Source: Hirschia sp.
GTDB lineage: Bacteria > Pseudomonadota > Alphaproteobacteria > Caulobacterales > Hyphomonadaceae
Direction: 5' to 3'
NCBI GenBank assembly: GCA_002709235.1
Contig: PAQI01000028.1
Location: 1 to 58,398 of the forward strand
DNA length: 58,398 nt
Part shown: positions 17,485 to 27,203 of the stretch, in pieces
Numbering within the stretch: position 1 is the stretch's first letter
Layout: every line of letters begins with the position of its first letter
Translations under genes and position numbers: made by a program
The notes under the pieces: model-generated
Told to the model about the DNA's origin: nothing
The model's database searches: none
The model's input: the letters and a program-made list of their open reading frames with translations, nothing else

Positions 17485-19275
17485 TCAGTCTTGAGACAAG
17501 GCCCCATCGATTACCTCGAATTGAACAGCACGCCCACCACGCCATTCATCCGCCTTGAGCTTTCCTGCGAGGTTCACCCGGTTTCCGGCAAAAACGTTTT
17601 CTCCCAAGGTGTTATCGGCGGATCTGAATGCAATTGCTCGCAATTTGGATCCATCTTCCCCCAGAATTTCAAAACTGAGATGGTCGGCACCCACACGCCG
17701 CGCATTGACGGGTTGGAGATTTGCCATTGCAAAGATTGGTTCCGGAGAATCAGCACCATGCGGGCCTGTACGGTCCAGGAGCTCCAGCAGGTCACGATTT
17801 GCGGCAGAGGGCGACAATACACCATCAAGGACGAGAATGCGGGCCTCTGCGCGTTCTTGAACCTTCTCCGCAGTGTGGCGTTCCATGAAGGCTCTGAAAC
17901 CATCAAGCTGGTCTGGCATCAATGAGAGCCCTGCCGCCATGGCGTGTCCTCCGCCAGACAGGATCACACCTTCTCTGGATGCCTGTGCGATAAGATCACC
18001 CAGATTGACACCTTCAATCGATCGCCCTGAGCCCTTTGCCACGGGACCAAGTGAATCACCCCATCCGATAACAATGGCTGGTCTATGGAAGGCCTCTTTC
18101 AAACGTCCTGCAACGATACCGATCACGCCAGGATGCCATCCTTCGGCACCGACAACGATCACACCAGCATCAGGATTGGTCTCCAGATGCTGTTCAGCCA
18201 TGATTTTGGCCTGCCCCAGAATATCCGCTTCCATCCCCTTACGTGCTTCATTGAGCGCGTGGAGCCGTTCGGCCAGGGCAATGGCTTCCTTGCGGTCTTC
18301 ACACGCCAATAATTTCGTCGCCAGCCAGGGATCACCAATCCGCCCGCCTGCATTCAGGCGCGGCCCCAGCATGAACGTCGCATGATAGACGCTGCGAGGC
18401 GCTTCAATACCGGCGACCTGTGCAAGGGCCTGCAATCCGATATTGGCTTGCTGCTGGAGTATTCTGAGGCCCTGATTGACGAATGCGCGATTGACGCCAC
18501 GCAGCGGAGCCATGTCACACAGCGTACCCAATGCACACAGATCCAGCCATTCGCGCTGATCCGGAAGCCCGCCTTCAGGACTGACACCTCTGGCACGCGC
18601 CAATCGGTTCAACCCGGCGACCATCACAAAGACAACACCAGCCGCAGCCAGATGACCGCATCCAGATTCACAATCCGGCCGGTTCGGGTTGACGACCGCC
18701 AATGCCGGCGGTGGCTTGCTTTGCATCAGATGATGGTCCAGCACCACGATATCGAGGCCAATATCGTCAGCGGCTTCCAGTGCTTCAACAGCGGCCGCAC
18801 CGCAATCGACCGTAATCACCAGTTCCGCACCAGCATCCTTCATGCGCTTGAAGGCCTCGGGAGATGGTCCATATCCTTCGGTCAGGCGATCAGGCACATA
18901 CAGATTTGGTTCAACGCCCCAATGACGAAAATAACGGGTCAGCGTGGCTGCAGACGTACCACCATCAACATCATAGTCGGCGAAGATGCCGATACAGCGC
19001 TTTGCCAGCAGTGCATCGAGCACAGCCTCGCAGGCTGCATCCATGTCTGCAAAACTTGATGGGTCAGGAAACAGCGCCTTCAGGGTGGGATTGAGAAAAT
19101 CCTCTACTGCATCCGGCGCAACATTGCGACCAGCCAGGATGCGTCCCATCAGGTCGGGCGCATTCAGAGCACGTGCATGTGCCGTTGCCAGCGCATCATC
19201 AACAGGTCGGGCCTGCCATTTTCGTCCGGAAAAGGAGTCCTCGACACCTAGAAAAGCCTGTTCTGTCGAAGCCAT
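17485..19275 (-). CDS. recJ: Single-strand-specific exonuclease RecJ
   Basis: A protein of about 596 residues. The DHH-family motifs are complete: IGIFADYDVDGGTSAAT, LVITVDCG, VVLDHHLM, and the DHHA1 motif SGGGHAMAAGL. RecJ degrades single-stranded DNA 5' to 3' in recombination and mismatch repair. The ATG at 19275 is preferred to an upstream TTG at 19281. It lies six bases after the glpX stop, so glpX-recJ should be co-transcribed; I recall this order from other alphaproteobacteria. Confidence 0.95.
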   Translation of the reverse strand: MASTEQAFLGVEDSFSGRKWQARPVDDALATAHARALNAPDLMGRILAGRNVAPDAVEDFLNPTLKALFPDPSSFADMDAACEAVLDALLAKRCIGIFADYDVDGGTSAATLTRYFRHWGVEPNLYVPDRLTEGYGPSPEAFKRMKDAGAELVITVDCGAAAVEALEAADDIGLDIVVLDHHLMQSKPPPALAVVNPNRPDCESGCGHLAAAGVVFVMVAGLNRLARARGVSPEGGLPDQREWLDLCALGTLCDMAPLRGVNRAFVNQGLRILQQQANIGLQALAQVAGIEAPRSVYHATFMLGPRLNAGGRIGDPWLATKLLACEDRKEAIALAERLHALNEARKGMEADILGQAKIMAEQHLETNPDAGVIVVGAEGWHPGVIGIVAGRLKEAFHRPAIVIGWGDSLGPVAKGSGRSIEGVNLGDLIAQASREGVILSGGGHAMAAGLSLMPDQLDGFRAFMERHTAEKVQERAEARILVLDGVLSPSAANRDLLELLDRTGPHGADSPEPIFAMANLQPVNARRVGADHLSFEILGEDGSKLRAIAFRSADNTLGENVFAGNRVNLAGKLKADEWRGGRAVQFEVIDGALSQD

Positions 19276-19281
19276 GGACAA

Positions 19282-20238
19282 TCAGGAAACAGGTGTAACA
19301 GACGTCACCGTCCGAACCACGCCATCAAACGAAGACATCACTAGCGATTGCGTGTGGATCTTGTCCCCAACGCGTTTCACACCGTTGAGCAGATTTCCGG
19401 AGGTCACACCGGTCGCGGCGAAGATGACGTCTTTCGAACACATGTCCTGAAGGTCGTATTTCTTGTCGAAATCCTTGATACCCATACGTTTGGCACGCGT
19501 TTTCTCGTCATCGTTTCGGAATATCAACCTGCCTTGAATCTGTCCTCCGACACATTTGAGGGCTGCAGCGGCCAGCACACCTTCAGGCGCGCCTCCAGAA
19601 CCCATGTAAAGATCGATACATGTGGTTGGATCCGTCGTTGCGATCACGCCAGCAATATCCCCATCAGTGATGAGCTTGATCCGCACGCCCATTTCACGAA
19701 GGTCGAAGATGATCTTCTGATGACGCGGTCGATCAAGGACACAGACATTCAGTTGGTCGACTGATACGCCCTTGGCATCGGCAAGCGCGTTTACATTATC
19801 GGCAATCGACATATCCAGATCAACGATCCCGTCTGGCAGTCCGGGGCCCACAGCAATCTTGTCCATATAGACATCAGGCGCATACAACAAACCATCACGA
19901 GGTGCGCATGCGATAACGGTCAATGCATCCGGCATGGCTTTGGCGGTGAGTGTTGTTCCTTCGAGAGGGTCAAGCGCAATATCGATTTCCGGGCCATTCC
20001 CTGTGCCGACTTCCTCGCCGATAAAGAGCATGGGCGCTTCGTCGCGCTCACCTTCGCCAATGACGATTCGGCCTCGCATCTCGATTTCGTTGAGAGCTGT
20101 ACGCATGGCATCGACAGCAGCCTGATCGGCTGCCATCTCATCGCCGCGACCAGCCAGCATCTGCGCTGCGATCGCCGCCCGCTCTGCAACACGCACCATG
20201 GCGTCTGCATGCGCTGGCGTGAGAATGGTTGCAGTCAT
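19282..20238 (-). CDS. glpX: Fructose-1,6-bisphosphatase class II
   Basis: A 318-residue GlpX enzyme with the metal-binding segments GEGERDEAPMLFIGEEVG and DPLEGTTLTAKAMPDA, and DRPRHQKIIFDLR further on. It hydrolyses fructose-1,6-bisphosphate to fructose-6-phosphate in gluconeogenesis. A GGGAG stands before the ATG. It lies downstream of hom (56-base gap) and upstream of recJ, in what looks like one leftward operon of four genes. Confidence 0.95.
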   Translation of the reverse strand: MTATILTPAHADAMVRVAERAAIAAQMLAGRGDEMAADQAAVDAMRTALNEIEMRGRIVIGEGERDEAPMLFIGEEVGTGNGPEIDIALDPLEGTTLTAKAMPDALTVIACAPRDGLLYAPDVYMDKIAVGPGLPDGIVDLDMSIADNVNALADAKGVSVDQLNVCVLDRPRHQKIIFDLREMGVRIKLITDGDIAGVIATTDPTTCIDLYMGSGGAPEGVLAAAALKCVGGQIQGRLIFRNDDEKTRAKRMGIKDFDKKYDLQDMCSKDVIFAATGVTSGNLLNGVKRVGDKIHTQSLVMSSFDGVVRTVTSVTPVS

Positions 20239-20294
20239 TGGAACTCCCTGAATACAGTCTTCGCTGCTTCAAATAAGAATTGTAACGTCTTTTG

Positions 20295-21578
20295 CTATGC
20301 CTCGATCCGTATCAGCTGCGGTGCATCAACACTTGCGGGCAATGTTGCAATCTTCTCTATCACAGATTCTGCAGTATTTCTGCTACAAGCATGTGTCACG
20401 ATCGCTATGGGCGCAACTCCGGTCTCTCCGGCCGAATCCTGGATGAGCTTGTCGACGGAAACCCTTGCACCGGCAAGAGCGTCAGACAATTGGGCCAATG
20501 TACCGGATCGGTCTGCCAGATTTGCACGGATGAACCAGCGTGAAACCATCCCTTCGCCCGTTGGTTCGGCAAATATATCGTCCAGTCCTGACGTGTTGAC
20601 GCCAAAAGGTGGGGTGGCCGGGCCCTGGTTCAGGCGGGCAATATCGCCCATGACAGCCGATGCCGTCGGCCCCTCGCCTGCACCTGGCCCTGTCAATGTC
20701 AGACGTCCAACCGGGTCGCCCTCGATCAATACGGCATTGGTTGGCCCCGTCACCAGAGCGAGCGGATGATCCGTCGCAAAGAGAGTTGGCGCTGTGAAGC
20801 ATCGGACCTTGCCACCAGATTGGACAGCTTCAGCCACCAGCCGGATGCGATATCCCAGCTTGGACGACAGCAGGATATCCTGATCCGTGATGTCATTGAT
20901 GCCCTTGACCCTGACCTTGGAAAAATCAGGTGCGGCTCCAAATGCGATCGCAGCCAGAATAGCAATCTTGTGCGCGGCATCCATGCCGGACACATCAAGC
21001 CAGGGGTCTGCTTCCGCATAGCCCAGGCGTTGGGCCTGCTTGACCACCTGCTCGTAGGGAGAACCGCTATCGAGCATCTCGGTGAGAATGTAATTACACG
21101 TGCCGTTCAATATACCTGAAATCCGGTCGATCCGTACGCCAGACAGGCTGTCGCGTACGGCTCGCACAACCGGCACACCGCCCGCGACGGCGGCTTCAAA
21201 CAGCAGATGCACGCCCTTTTTCTCGGCGATCTTGGCGAGTTCACAACCATGTTCGGCAATCAGCGCCTTGTTGGCCGTAACCACATGTTTGCCCGCCTCC
21301 AACGCAGCCTCGACGGTTTGTTTGGCCAGGCCTTCACTTCCGCCGATCAGTTCCACATAGACATCGACATCGTCGGCAAGTGCCAGCGACATGGCGTCGT
21401 CACACCAGCGATACCCGGAAATATCTATCCCGCGGTCGCGTGTACGAGAGCGCGCACTGACGCCGACAATTTCCAGCTTGCTCGTCAGGCGCAAGGTTTC
21501 CTGCCCCTGAACCAGCTTGACCAGTCCAACGCCGACATTACCCAATCCGGCTACGCCGAGGCGCAATGTTTTACTCAT
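20295..21578 (-). CDS. hom: Homoserine dehydrogenase
   Basis: A 427-residue enzyme with an N-terminal NAD(P)-binding fold (LGVAGLGNVGVGLVKL), the substrate region ILNGTCNYILTEM and YAEADPWLDVSGMDAAHKI with the catalytic Lys, and a C-terminal ACT domain (WFIRANLADRSGTLAQL) for feedback by threonine. It reduces aspartate semialdehyde to homoserine. It follows the aminotransferase by 23 bases and precedes glpX. Confidence 0.95.
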   Translation of the reverse strand: MSKTLRLGVAGLGNVGVGLVKLVQGQETLRLTSKLEIVGVSARSRTRDRGIDISGYRWCDDAMSLALADDVDVYVELIGGSEGLAKQTVEAALEAGKHVVTANKALIAEHGCELAKIAEKKGVHLLFEAAVAGGVPVVRAVRDSLSGVRIDRISGILNGTCNYILTEMLDSGSPYEQVVKQAQRLGYAEADPWLDVSGMDAAHKIAILAAIAFGAAPDFSKVRVKGINDITDQDILLSSKLGYRIRLVAEAVQSGGKVRCFTAPTLFATDHPLALVTGPTNAVLIEGDPVGRLTLTGPGAGEGPTASAVMGDIARLNQGPATPPFGVNTSGLDDIFAEPTGEGMVSRWFIRANLADRSGTLAQLSDALAGARVSVDKLIQDSAGETGVAPIAIVTHACSRNTAESVIEKIATLPASVDAPQLIRIEA

Positions 21579-21601
21579 GATAGTTCTGAACCTTTGTTCG
21601 G

Positions 21602-22813
21602 TTATTCGGCGGCGTCAGCGACTTTTGCGCTGCTATCCGGCCCGGCTTCCAGAAAACGGCGTACGTTTCTTGCGGCCTGTCGGATTCGTTGCTCGTTTTC
21701 AACCAGTGCAATCCGCACATAATCATCACCATATTCACCGAAGCCCACGCCCGGGGCGACGGCGACATGTGCCTGTTCAATCAGGCGAAGCGTGAATTCT
21801 AGTGATCCAAGATGCTTGAAAGCATCAGGGATCGGTGCCCATGCGAACATTGACGCAGCGGGTTTTGGAACGTGAAATCCAGCCCGGCCAAAGCTCTCGC
21901 AAAGTGCGTCACGGCGCTGGTGGTAGATCTCGCGCATTTCATCGACACAGTCCTGCGGGCCGTTCAATGCTGCTGCGGCAGCCACCTGCACAGGCGTGTA
22001 AGCGCCATAATCGAGATAGGACTTCACGCGTGCAAGAGCGGCAATCAGGCGCTCATTGCCTGCTGCAAATCCGATACGCCATCCAGCCATCGCATAGGTC
22101 TTCGACATGGAGGTCGTTTCGACTGCAATGTCCTTGGCACCATTCACCTGAAGGACGGATGGCGGCGGTTCGTCAAAATAGATTTCCGTATAGGCAAGAT
22201 CCGAGAGGATCCAGATTTCGTGCTTTTTCGCAATGCGAACAGCTTCCTTGTAGAAATCCAGATCAACCGTATGCGCTGTCGGGTTGGCAGGATAGCACAA
22301 CACCGTGGCCGTCGGCTTGGGCACGGAATGGCGAACAGCTGTTTCAATGTTCGACAGATATTCCTCGGGCGACAACGCCTTGACGTGTCTGACAGCAGCG
22401 CCGGCTATCAGAAAGCCGAAAGTGTGCAGCGGGTAGGATGGGTTCGGCGCAATAATCACATCGCCAGGTGCTGCAATGGCCTGAGCGAGGTTCGCAAAGC
22501 CTTCCTTGGAGCCCAATGTCGCCACGACTTCTGTGTCCGGATTCAGTTTTACACCGAATCGACGGTCGTAATAACCTGCCAGAGCCTTGCGAAGCCCGGG
22601 AATACCGCGTGAGGCAGAATAGCGGTTCGTCTTTGGCTTATAGGCTGTCTCGCACAGCTTATCGATGATGTGCTTGGGCGTGGGAAGATCTGGATTGCCC
22701 ATCCCAAGATCAATGATATCCGCACCTTCCGCTCGAAGTGCCGCCGCCTTGCGGTTCACCTGCTCGAAAACATAAGGAGGGAGTCGTCGTATCTTGTGAA
22801 ATTCCAGTTTCAT
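21602..22813 (-). CDS. alaC: PLP aminotransferase, AlaC / LL-DAP-aminotransferase type
   Basis: A fold-type I aminotransferase of 403 residues from the ATG at 22813. Seen are IIDLGMGNPDLPTPKHI, NRYSASRGIPGLRKAL, the phosphate-binding YPANPTAH and the PLP lysine in SMSKTYAMAGWRIGF. The sequence fits the group annotated as alanine transaminase AlaC or LL-diaminopimelate aminotransferase. Alphaproteobacteria usually carry it next to hom, as here, which points to amino-acid synthesis from aspartate or pyruvate. The exact keto-acid partner cannot be decided from sequence alone. Confidence 0.88.
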   Translation of the reverse strand: MKLEFHKIRRLPPYVFEQVNRKAAALRAEGADIIDLGMGNPDLPTPKHIIDKLCETAYKPKTNRYSASRGIPGLRKALAGYYDRRFGVKLNPDTEVVATLGSKEGFANLAQAIAAPGDVIIAPNPSYPLHTFGFLIAGAAVRHVKALSPEEYLSNIETAVRHSVPKPTATVLCYPANPTAHTVDLDFYKEAVRIAKKHEIWILSDLAYTEIYFDEPPPSVLQVNGAKDIAVETTSMSKTYAMAGWRIGFAAGNERLIAALARVKSYLDYGAYTPVQVAAAAALNGPQDCVDEMREIYHQRRDALCESFGRAGFHVPKPAASMFAWAPIPDAFKHLGSLEFTLRLIEQAHVAVAPGVGFGEYGDDYVRIALVENEQRIRQAARNVRRFLEAGPDSSAKVADAAE

Positions 22814-22903
22814 CACTGCACCAAAACAATCTTCGCCGGTCTATGGCCCGGCACTGATATGCCTCTCATGCCTGCTGATGCAAACTGTTTTAGGCAAAAT
22901 AAA

Positions 22904-23290
22904 TCACTCGGCGGTTTGTGGCTCGCGGACTTCTTCCTCATCGGGGAATTCCGCCCGGACTCTGTTCGCCCATTCAGTCGGGCTTTCGCGCCCTGTTTCA
23001 ATCCCGCTTTTTGCCAGCGAATCGGCTTCAAGATCTTTTGCTTCTATCTGAAGCTGATCCTGTTCGGATTCGATTTGCTTGAGTTCCGCAACGCTTGTCT
23101 TTTTTGGTGTTGGCGGAATAGCAGACAGTTCCGGATACCCATTGCCAGCAACTTCCTCGCGCCGTTCATCGAACCAGTCAGGTGCGCTTGCGAGTGCTGT
23201 GCTCATGGTCTTGCTGACGGAATTTGCGCAACCGCCAGCTCCCAGCGTTGCAGCAAGGGCAAGGTAGACGCCCGCATTCCTAATCATCAT
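22904..23290 (-). CDS. Small secreted or lipoprotein-like protein
   Basis: From the ATG at 23290 this is 128 residues. An N-terminal hydrophobic segment (AGVYLALAATLGAGGCAN) ends in a Cys, a weak lipobox. The rest is acidic and predicted helical (SVAELKQIESEQDQLQIEAK), ending in EEEVREPQTAE. I do not recognise a family. A longer open frame upstream overlaps phaC in antisense and is unlikely to be used. It is divergent from phaC, with which it may share a promoter region. Confidence 0.6.
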   Translation of the reverse strand: MMIRNAGVYLALAATLGAGGCANSVSKTMSTALASAPDWFDERREEVAGNGYPELSAIPPTPKKTSVAELKQIESEQDQLQIEAKDLEADSLAKSGIETGRESPTEWANRVRAEFPDEEEVREPQTAE

Positions 23291-23318
23291 TTCTGACCCG
23301 ATCATGTCTCGCCATTGA

Positions 23319-25127
23319 ATGGAATCCATCCTAGTGATGCAATGCAATTTTGGCGAGAGTATAGCAAGAGTGAGCGACAGGTCGGATAAAGGCAATTTCG
23401 AAGATGCGCACATCCTGACAGAAAGGATGGCGTCGATTGGTCGTGATTTGCAGCAGATATTGGCGGGTCTGGCCAGCAAGCCGCGCTTGTCCCTGATAGA
23501 CTTTGCGCCAGTCAATCAGGCGGCCATGAACCTGATGCAGGCCCTCAAGGCCGACCCCGAAAAGCTCGCGGCCGCGCAGGCAGACCTGGCCAGACGTTTC
23601 ATGGGTGTCTTGCAGGAACTGACTGAAGAAATTCCCGACGAAACACTCGATACATCCAGTCGCTACTCAGATCCCGCCTGGCGCGACAATCCTTTTTTCG
23701 ATATGTCACGCAGAATGCACGAATCCTTTGCGGGCTGGCTGATGGATCTGCCGGAAACCACGCCAGGTCTTGAGGAGAATGAACGAAAGGTTCTGCGTTT
23801 CTGGTTCAAGCAGGTCACGTCCTCCCTGTCTCCGGCAAACAATCCCGTAACGAATCCTCGAGCTGCAACGGCTTATCTTCAAAGTGGTGGGAAATCACTT
23901 GCGACTGGCGTGACGGCCATGACGAAAGCTATCGATCCTAAAACAGGTCGATTGAATATCGCTCAGACCGATGTGAACGCCTTCAAGATCGGAGAGAGCG
24001 TGGCAGCCACGCCCGGTAAGGTCGTCTTCCAGAACGAGCTGATAGAGTTGATCTGCTATTCCGCGACGACAGATGAGGTCCACACACGTCCTGTGCTGAT
24101 CATCCCTCCGTGGATCAACAAATATTACGTTCTGGACCTGACCGCCCGGAAATCCTTTGCAGGCTGGATACGTGATCAGGGCGTGACGACATACATGATT
24201 TCCTGGAGACAAGGCTGTGCAGATATCTGCGAGTTTGGATGGTCTGACTATCTGGACAAGGGCCTGATCGCTGCGCTGGATTTCATCAGGAAGCGTCATG
24301 ATACTTCCGTAAACGCAGTCGGCTATTGTGCAGGCGGGTCCCTCCTCGCCTCTTTCGCGGCCTATCAGGATCAGACAAGTAACGATTCAATCGCCAGCAT
24401 AACCCTGATGGCCGCTCAGACCGATTTTTCTCACCCTGGAGATCTGAGCGTTTATATTACGCCTCGATCAGTCGAATTGCTGGAAGCCGAGATTGCGCGT
24501 TCTGGTGGGATCATGCGCGGTGAGTTGATCGCTGATGCATTCAACCTGTTGCGCCCTGAAGACCTGATATGGCGTCCCATTGAAGAGCGTTACCTTCTGG
24601 GCATCGAACCAGAAGCGTTCGATATCCTTTTCTGGAACTCTGATTACACCCATATACCCGGTCCTCTCCTGCTCGATTGTCTCAGACGGCTATACATGCA
24701 GAACGCAATTGCAGCCGGTGAGTTTGAAGTTTTCGGACGCAATGTGGGGCTACACGACATCAACACGCCTGCATTTGTGCAGTCATCGGAACGTGACCAC
24801 ATTTCTCCGTCTGAATCGGTATTTCGTGGCGCACAGCTCATGTCCGGGCCGGTCAAATATCTTGTCGCCGAATCCGGTCATATCGCCGGTGTGATCAATC
24901 CCCCAGGCTCTGGAAAATATGGATATTGGAGCGGTTCTGGCGTGAAGAATGCCCATAGTGCCCGCGTATGGGCCGCGCTGGGGACACATACGAAAGGCTC
25001 ATGGTGGCCAGAATGGATGGAATGGCTTGAGCAATATTCCGGCGGGACGACTAAACCGAAGAAGCTTTCAAGCCGTTTGCCGGACGCGCCAGGCAATTAT
25101 GTGCGTGAACGCTATATAGACGGCTAG
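23319..25127 (+). CDS. phaC: Class I poly(3-hydroxyalkanoate) synthase
   Basis: This frame of up to 602 residues holds the complete class I PhaC pattern: WRDNPFFDMSRRM, PPWINKYYVLDL and the lipase-like box GYCAGG with the catalytic Cys337. The Asp (SSERDHISP) and His (ESGHIAGVINPP) of the triad follow. It joins hydroxyacyl-CoA units into storage polyester at granule surfaces. The start is uncertain: an ATG at 23337 or a GTG at 23370 would also serve, and the first 30 residues do not match the family. No phaA or phaB is nearby. It converges on argC with only seven bases between. Confidence 0.94.
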   Translation: MESILVMQCNFGESIARVSDRSDKGNFEDAHILTERMASIGRDLQQILAGLASKPRLSLIDFAPVNQAAMNLMQALKADPEKLAAAQADLARRFMGVLQELTEEIPDETLDTSSRYSDPAWRDNPFFDMSRRMHESFAGWLMDLPETTPGLEENERKVLRFWFKQVTSSLSPANNPVTNPRAATAYLQSGGKSLATGVTAMTKAIDPKTGRLNIAQTDVNAFKIGESVAATPGKVVFQNELIELICYSATTDEVHTRPVLIIPPWINKYYVLDLTARKSFAGWIRDQGVTTYMISWRQGCADICEFGWSDYLDKGLIAALDFIRKRHDTSVNAVGYCAGGSLLASFAAYQDQTSNDSIASITLMAAQTDFSHPGDLSVYITPRSVELLEAEIARSGGIMRGELIADAFNLLRPEDLIWRPIEERYLLGIEPEAFDILFWNSDYTHIPGPLLLDCLRRLYMQNAIAAGEFEVFGRNVGLHDINTPAFVQSSERDHISPSESVFRGAQLMSGPVKYLVAESGHIAGVINPPGSGKYGYWSGSGVKNAHSARVWAALGTHTKGSWWPEWMEWLEQYSGGTTKPKKLSSRLPDAPGNYVRERYIDG

Positions 25128-25134
25128 TGGCGCA

Positions 25135-26112
25135 TTAAAGACCGCTATCTTCAGCCAGCCCAAGAGCGATGTTCAGATTTTGCACGGCCGCGCCTGATGC
25201 ACCCTTCCCGAGATTGTCCAACAGCGCGATCAATCGAACCTGACCCGCATCATCGCTGCCCAGAACATGCAGATTCAGCTGATTGGTTCCTGCCAGGCAG
25301 CATGGATCCAATGCTTCAACATACCCCATGGCACCAGCCCTGCTGGATTTCAATTCAACGTCATCGGCACGCGATGCAACGCTCACAAAGCGCTCATTTT
25401 CATAGGCGGCCTGCAATGTGTTTCTAAGGTCCTCAACAGTGGGGCTTTTGGAGAGTGCCTTCAATTGCAATGGTATATCCACCAGCATGCCTTGCGCAAA
25501 ACGGCCGACAGCCGGTGCGAAGACAGGCGCGTGATCCAACCCGGAATACAGGGTCATTTCCGGCAAATGCTTGTGCGTAAAGGAAAAGCCGTAAAGCCGA
25601 AGACTGTCGCGCTCGTCCGCAGGGTCATGCTGCTCATATTCAGCGATCAGTCCCTTGCCGCCGCCCGTATATCCCGACACGGCATTCACACTGACCGGGT
25701 AGTCACTCTGGATCAGGCCTGCCTGAACCAGCGGCCGCATCAGTGAAATGAACCCCGTTGGGTAACACCCCGGATTGGAGATCCTGCGACTGCTCTTGAT
25801 GGCGTTGCGCTGGTTCTTGTCCATCTCGGGGAAACCATATGTCCAGCCCTCTGCTGTTCTGTGGGCAGACGAGGCGTCGATGACGATAGTATCACTATCC
25901 GCCAACATGCTCACCGCCTCTCTGGCGGCGTCATCCGGCAGGCACAGGATGACCACATCCGCCGACTGCATCAGCCGGAGGCGTTCACCAGCGTCCTTGC
26001 GCAGGTCACTGGCAATCGAAACAAGCTCGATATCGGTGCGGTCCCGCAGCCTGTCCAAAATCTGGAGCCCGGTTGTTCCCGCTTCGCCGTCGATGAATAC
26101 CTTGGAGGACAA
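25135..26112 (-). CDS. argC: N-acetyl-gamma-glutamyl-phosphate reductase
   Basis: A 325-residue ArgC of the shorter type 2 form. Features are the nucleotide-binding start [14 protein letters not shown], the dehydrogenase pattern [15 protein letters not shown], the active-site [13 protein letters not shown] and [10 protein letters not shown]. It reduces N-acetylglutamyl phosphate in arginine synthesis. The start appears to be TTG at 26112 with GAGG eight bases before it; no ATG is suitable. It lies downstream of rplM-rpsI, behind a terminator hairpin. Confidence 0.93.
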   Translation of the reverse strand: MSSKVFIDGEAGTTGLQILDRLRDRTDIELVSIASDLRKDAGERLRLMQSADVVILCLPDDAAREAVSMLADSDTIVIDASSAHRTAEGWTYGFPEMDKNQRNAIKSSRRISNPGCYPTGFISLMRPLVQAGLIQSDYPVSVNAVSGYTGGGKGLIAEYEQHDPADERDSLRLYGFSFTHKHLPEMTLYSGLDHAPVFAPAVGRFAQGMLVDIPLQLKALSKSPTVEDLRNTLQAAYENERFVSVASRADDVELKSSRAGAMGYVEALDPCCLAGTNQLNLHVLGSDDAGQVRLIALLDNLGKGASGAAVQNLNIALGLAEDSGL

Positions 26113-26136
26113 TGTGCCAGCCTCTTCATTGGGGAC

Positions 26137-26177
26137 AAAATAGAAAAAGGGCGCACCGATAATTCGACGCGCCCTTT
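26137..26177 (-). terminator. Intrinsic terminator of rplM-rpsI
   Basis: On the minus strand, a 9-bp stem AAAGGGCGC/GCGCCCTTT with a 14-base loop is followed by TTTTTCTATTTT. It lies between the rpsI stop and the argC start, so argC would need read-through or its own promoter. Confidence 0.8.
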
Positions 26178-26204
26178 CGAAATGCTTGAAATCGTGTGTC
26201 GCGT

Positions 26205-26693
26205 TTAGCGTTTGGAGAACTGGAAGGAACGGCGAGCTTTTGCGCGACCGTACTTCTTGCGTTCAACTTCACGACTGTCACGTGTCAGGAAGCCGTGCGG
26301 CTTCAGAACAGCACGAATGCCGGGCTCATATGCAACGAGCGCGCGCGAAATGCCGTGACGAACTGCACCAGCCTGACCGGACAGGCCAGAACCAGTAACT
26401 GTGCAGACAACGTCAAACTCGGTGCGACGGTCAGCTGCCAGAAGTGGCTGTTCGATGATCAGACGCAGAACAGGACGCGCGAAATATTGCTCCTGATCCT
26501 TGCCGTTAATGGTGATCTTGCCGGTGCCACGCTTCAACCAGACGCGTGCAATAGCCGATTTGCGGCGGCCGGTTCCATAGGAGCGACCGTGCTCATCGAT
26601 CTGAGGCTCAACGGGTGTAGCTACCGGCTGGGCGACTGATGTATCTGCACCAAGGGTCTTGATGTCTTCCAGGCTATCAACGGCGTCGGACAT
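26205..26693 (-). CDS. rpsI: 30S ribosomal protein S9
   Basis: The S9 core starts at [19 protein letters not shown] after an N-terminal extension of about 36 residues, which is usual in alphaproteobacteria. The C-terminal tail ends in RRSFQFSKR, whose last Lys-Arg reaches the P site in the ribosome. It begins two bases after the rplM stop. Confidence 0.97.
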   Translation of the reverse strand: MSDAVDSLEDIKTLGADTSVAQPVATPVEPQIDEHGRSYGTGRRKSAIARVWLKRGTGKITINGKDQEQYFARPVLRLIIEQPLLAADRRTEFDVVCTVTGSGLSGQAGAVRHGISRALVAYEPGIRAVLKPHGFLTRDSREVERKKYGRAKARRSFQFSKR

Positions 26694-26695
26694 AT

Positions 26696-27163
26696 TTATG
26701 CGGCTTTCGTGTTTTTCGAGTTCATCGTTGCGAAATCGATCACTTCGGGCTTCTGAGCCTCGTGCGGGTGCTCGGTTCCAGCGTAGACGCGGAGTTTCGC
26801 AAGTTGGGCGCGTGCCAGGGAGCTTTCCTTTGGCATCATGCGTTGGATGGCCTTTTGAATGACACGCTCAGGAAAGCGGCCGCTCAGGATTTCCTCGGCA
26901 CGACGGGACTTGATGCCGCCTGGGTAACCAGTGTGGCGGTAGTAGGTCTTGTCGCGGGTCTTGTTGCCGGTCAAAACAGCCTTGTCCGCGTTGATGATTA
27001 CAACGTGGTCGCCCGTGTCGATGTGTGGGGTGAAATCAGCGCGGTGCTTGCCACGCAGGCGTTTGGCGACGTAAGAGGCTAGGCGTCCTACGACAACGCC
27101 TTTGGCGTCGATTACGACCCACTTGTATTCGACCTCGGAAGGTTTTGCAAAATAGGTTTTCAT
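26696..27163 (-). CDS. rplM: 50S ribosomal protein L13
   Basis: From the ATG at 27163 (after AAGGAG) the protein is 155 residues and starts [20 protein letters not shown], as expected for L13, with [18 protein letters not shown] and the MLPK-like [21 protein letters not shown]. It is an early-assembly 50S protein. The open frame extends further upstream but that part overlaps the divergent lipoprotein gene and is not L13-like. Confidence 0.97.
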   Translation of the reverse strand: MKTYFAKPSEVEYKWVVIDAKGVVVGRLASYVAKRLRGKHRADFTPHIDTGDHVVIINADKAVLTGNKTRDKTYYRHTGYPGGIKSRRAEEILSGRFPERVIQKAIQRMMPKESSLARAQLAKLRVYAGTEHPHEAQKPEVIDFATMNSKNTKAA

Positions 27164-27203
27164 AGCTCCTTCACGGGGCCTCTCAAAGAAAGTTGTTGTT
27201 CTG

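Noticed and set aside
21872-22612. Plus-strand frame of 246 codons
   Set aside because: Antisense to the aminotransferase gene with its PLP motif; no domain is visible.
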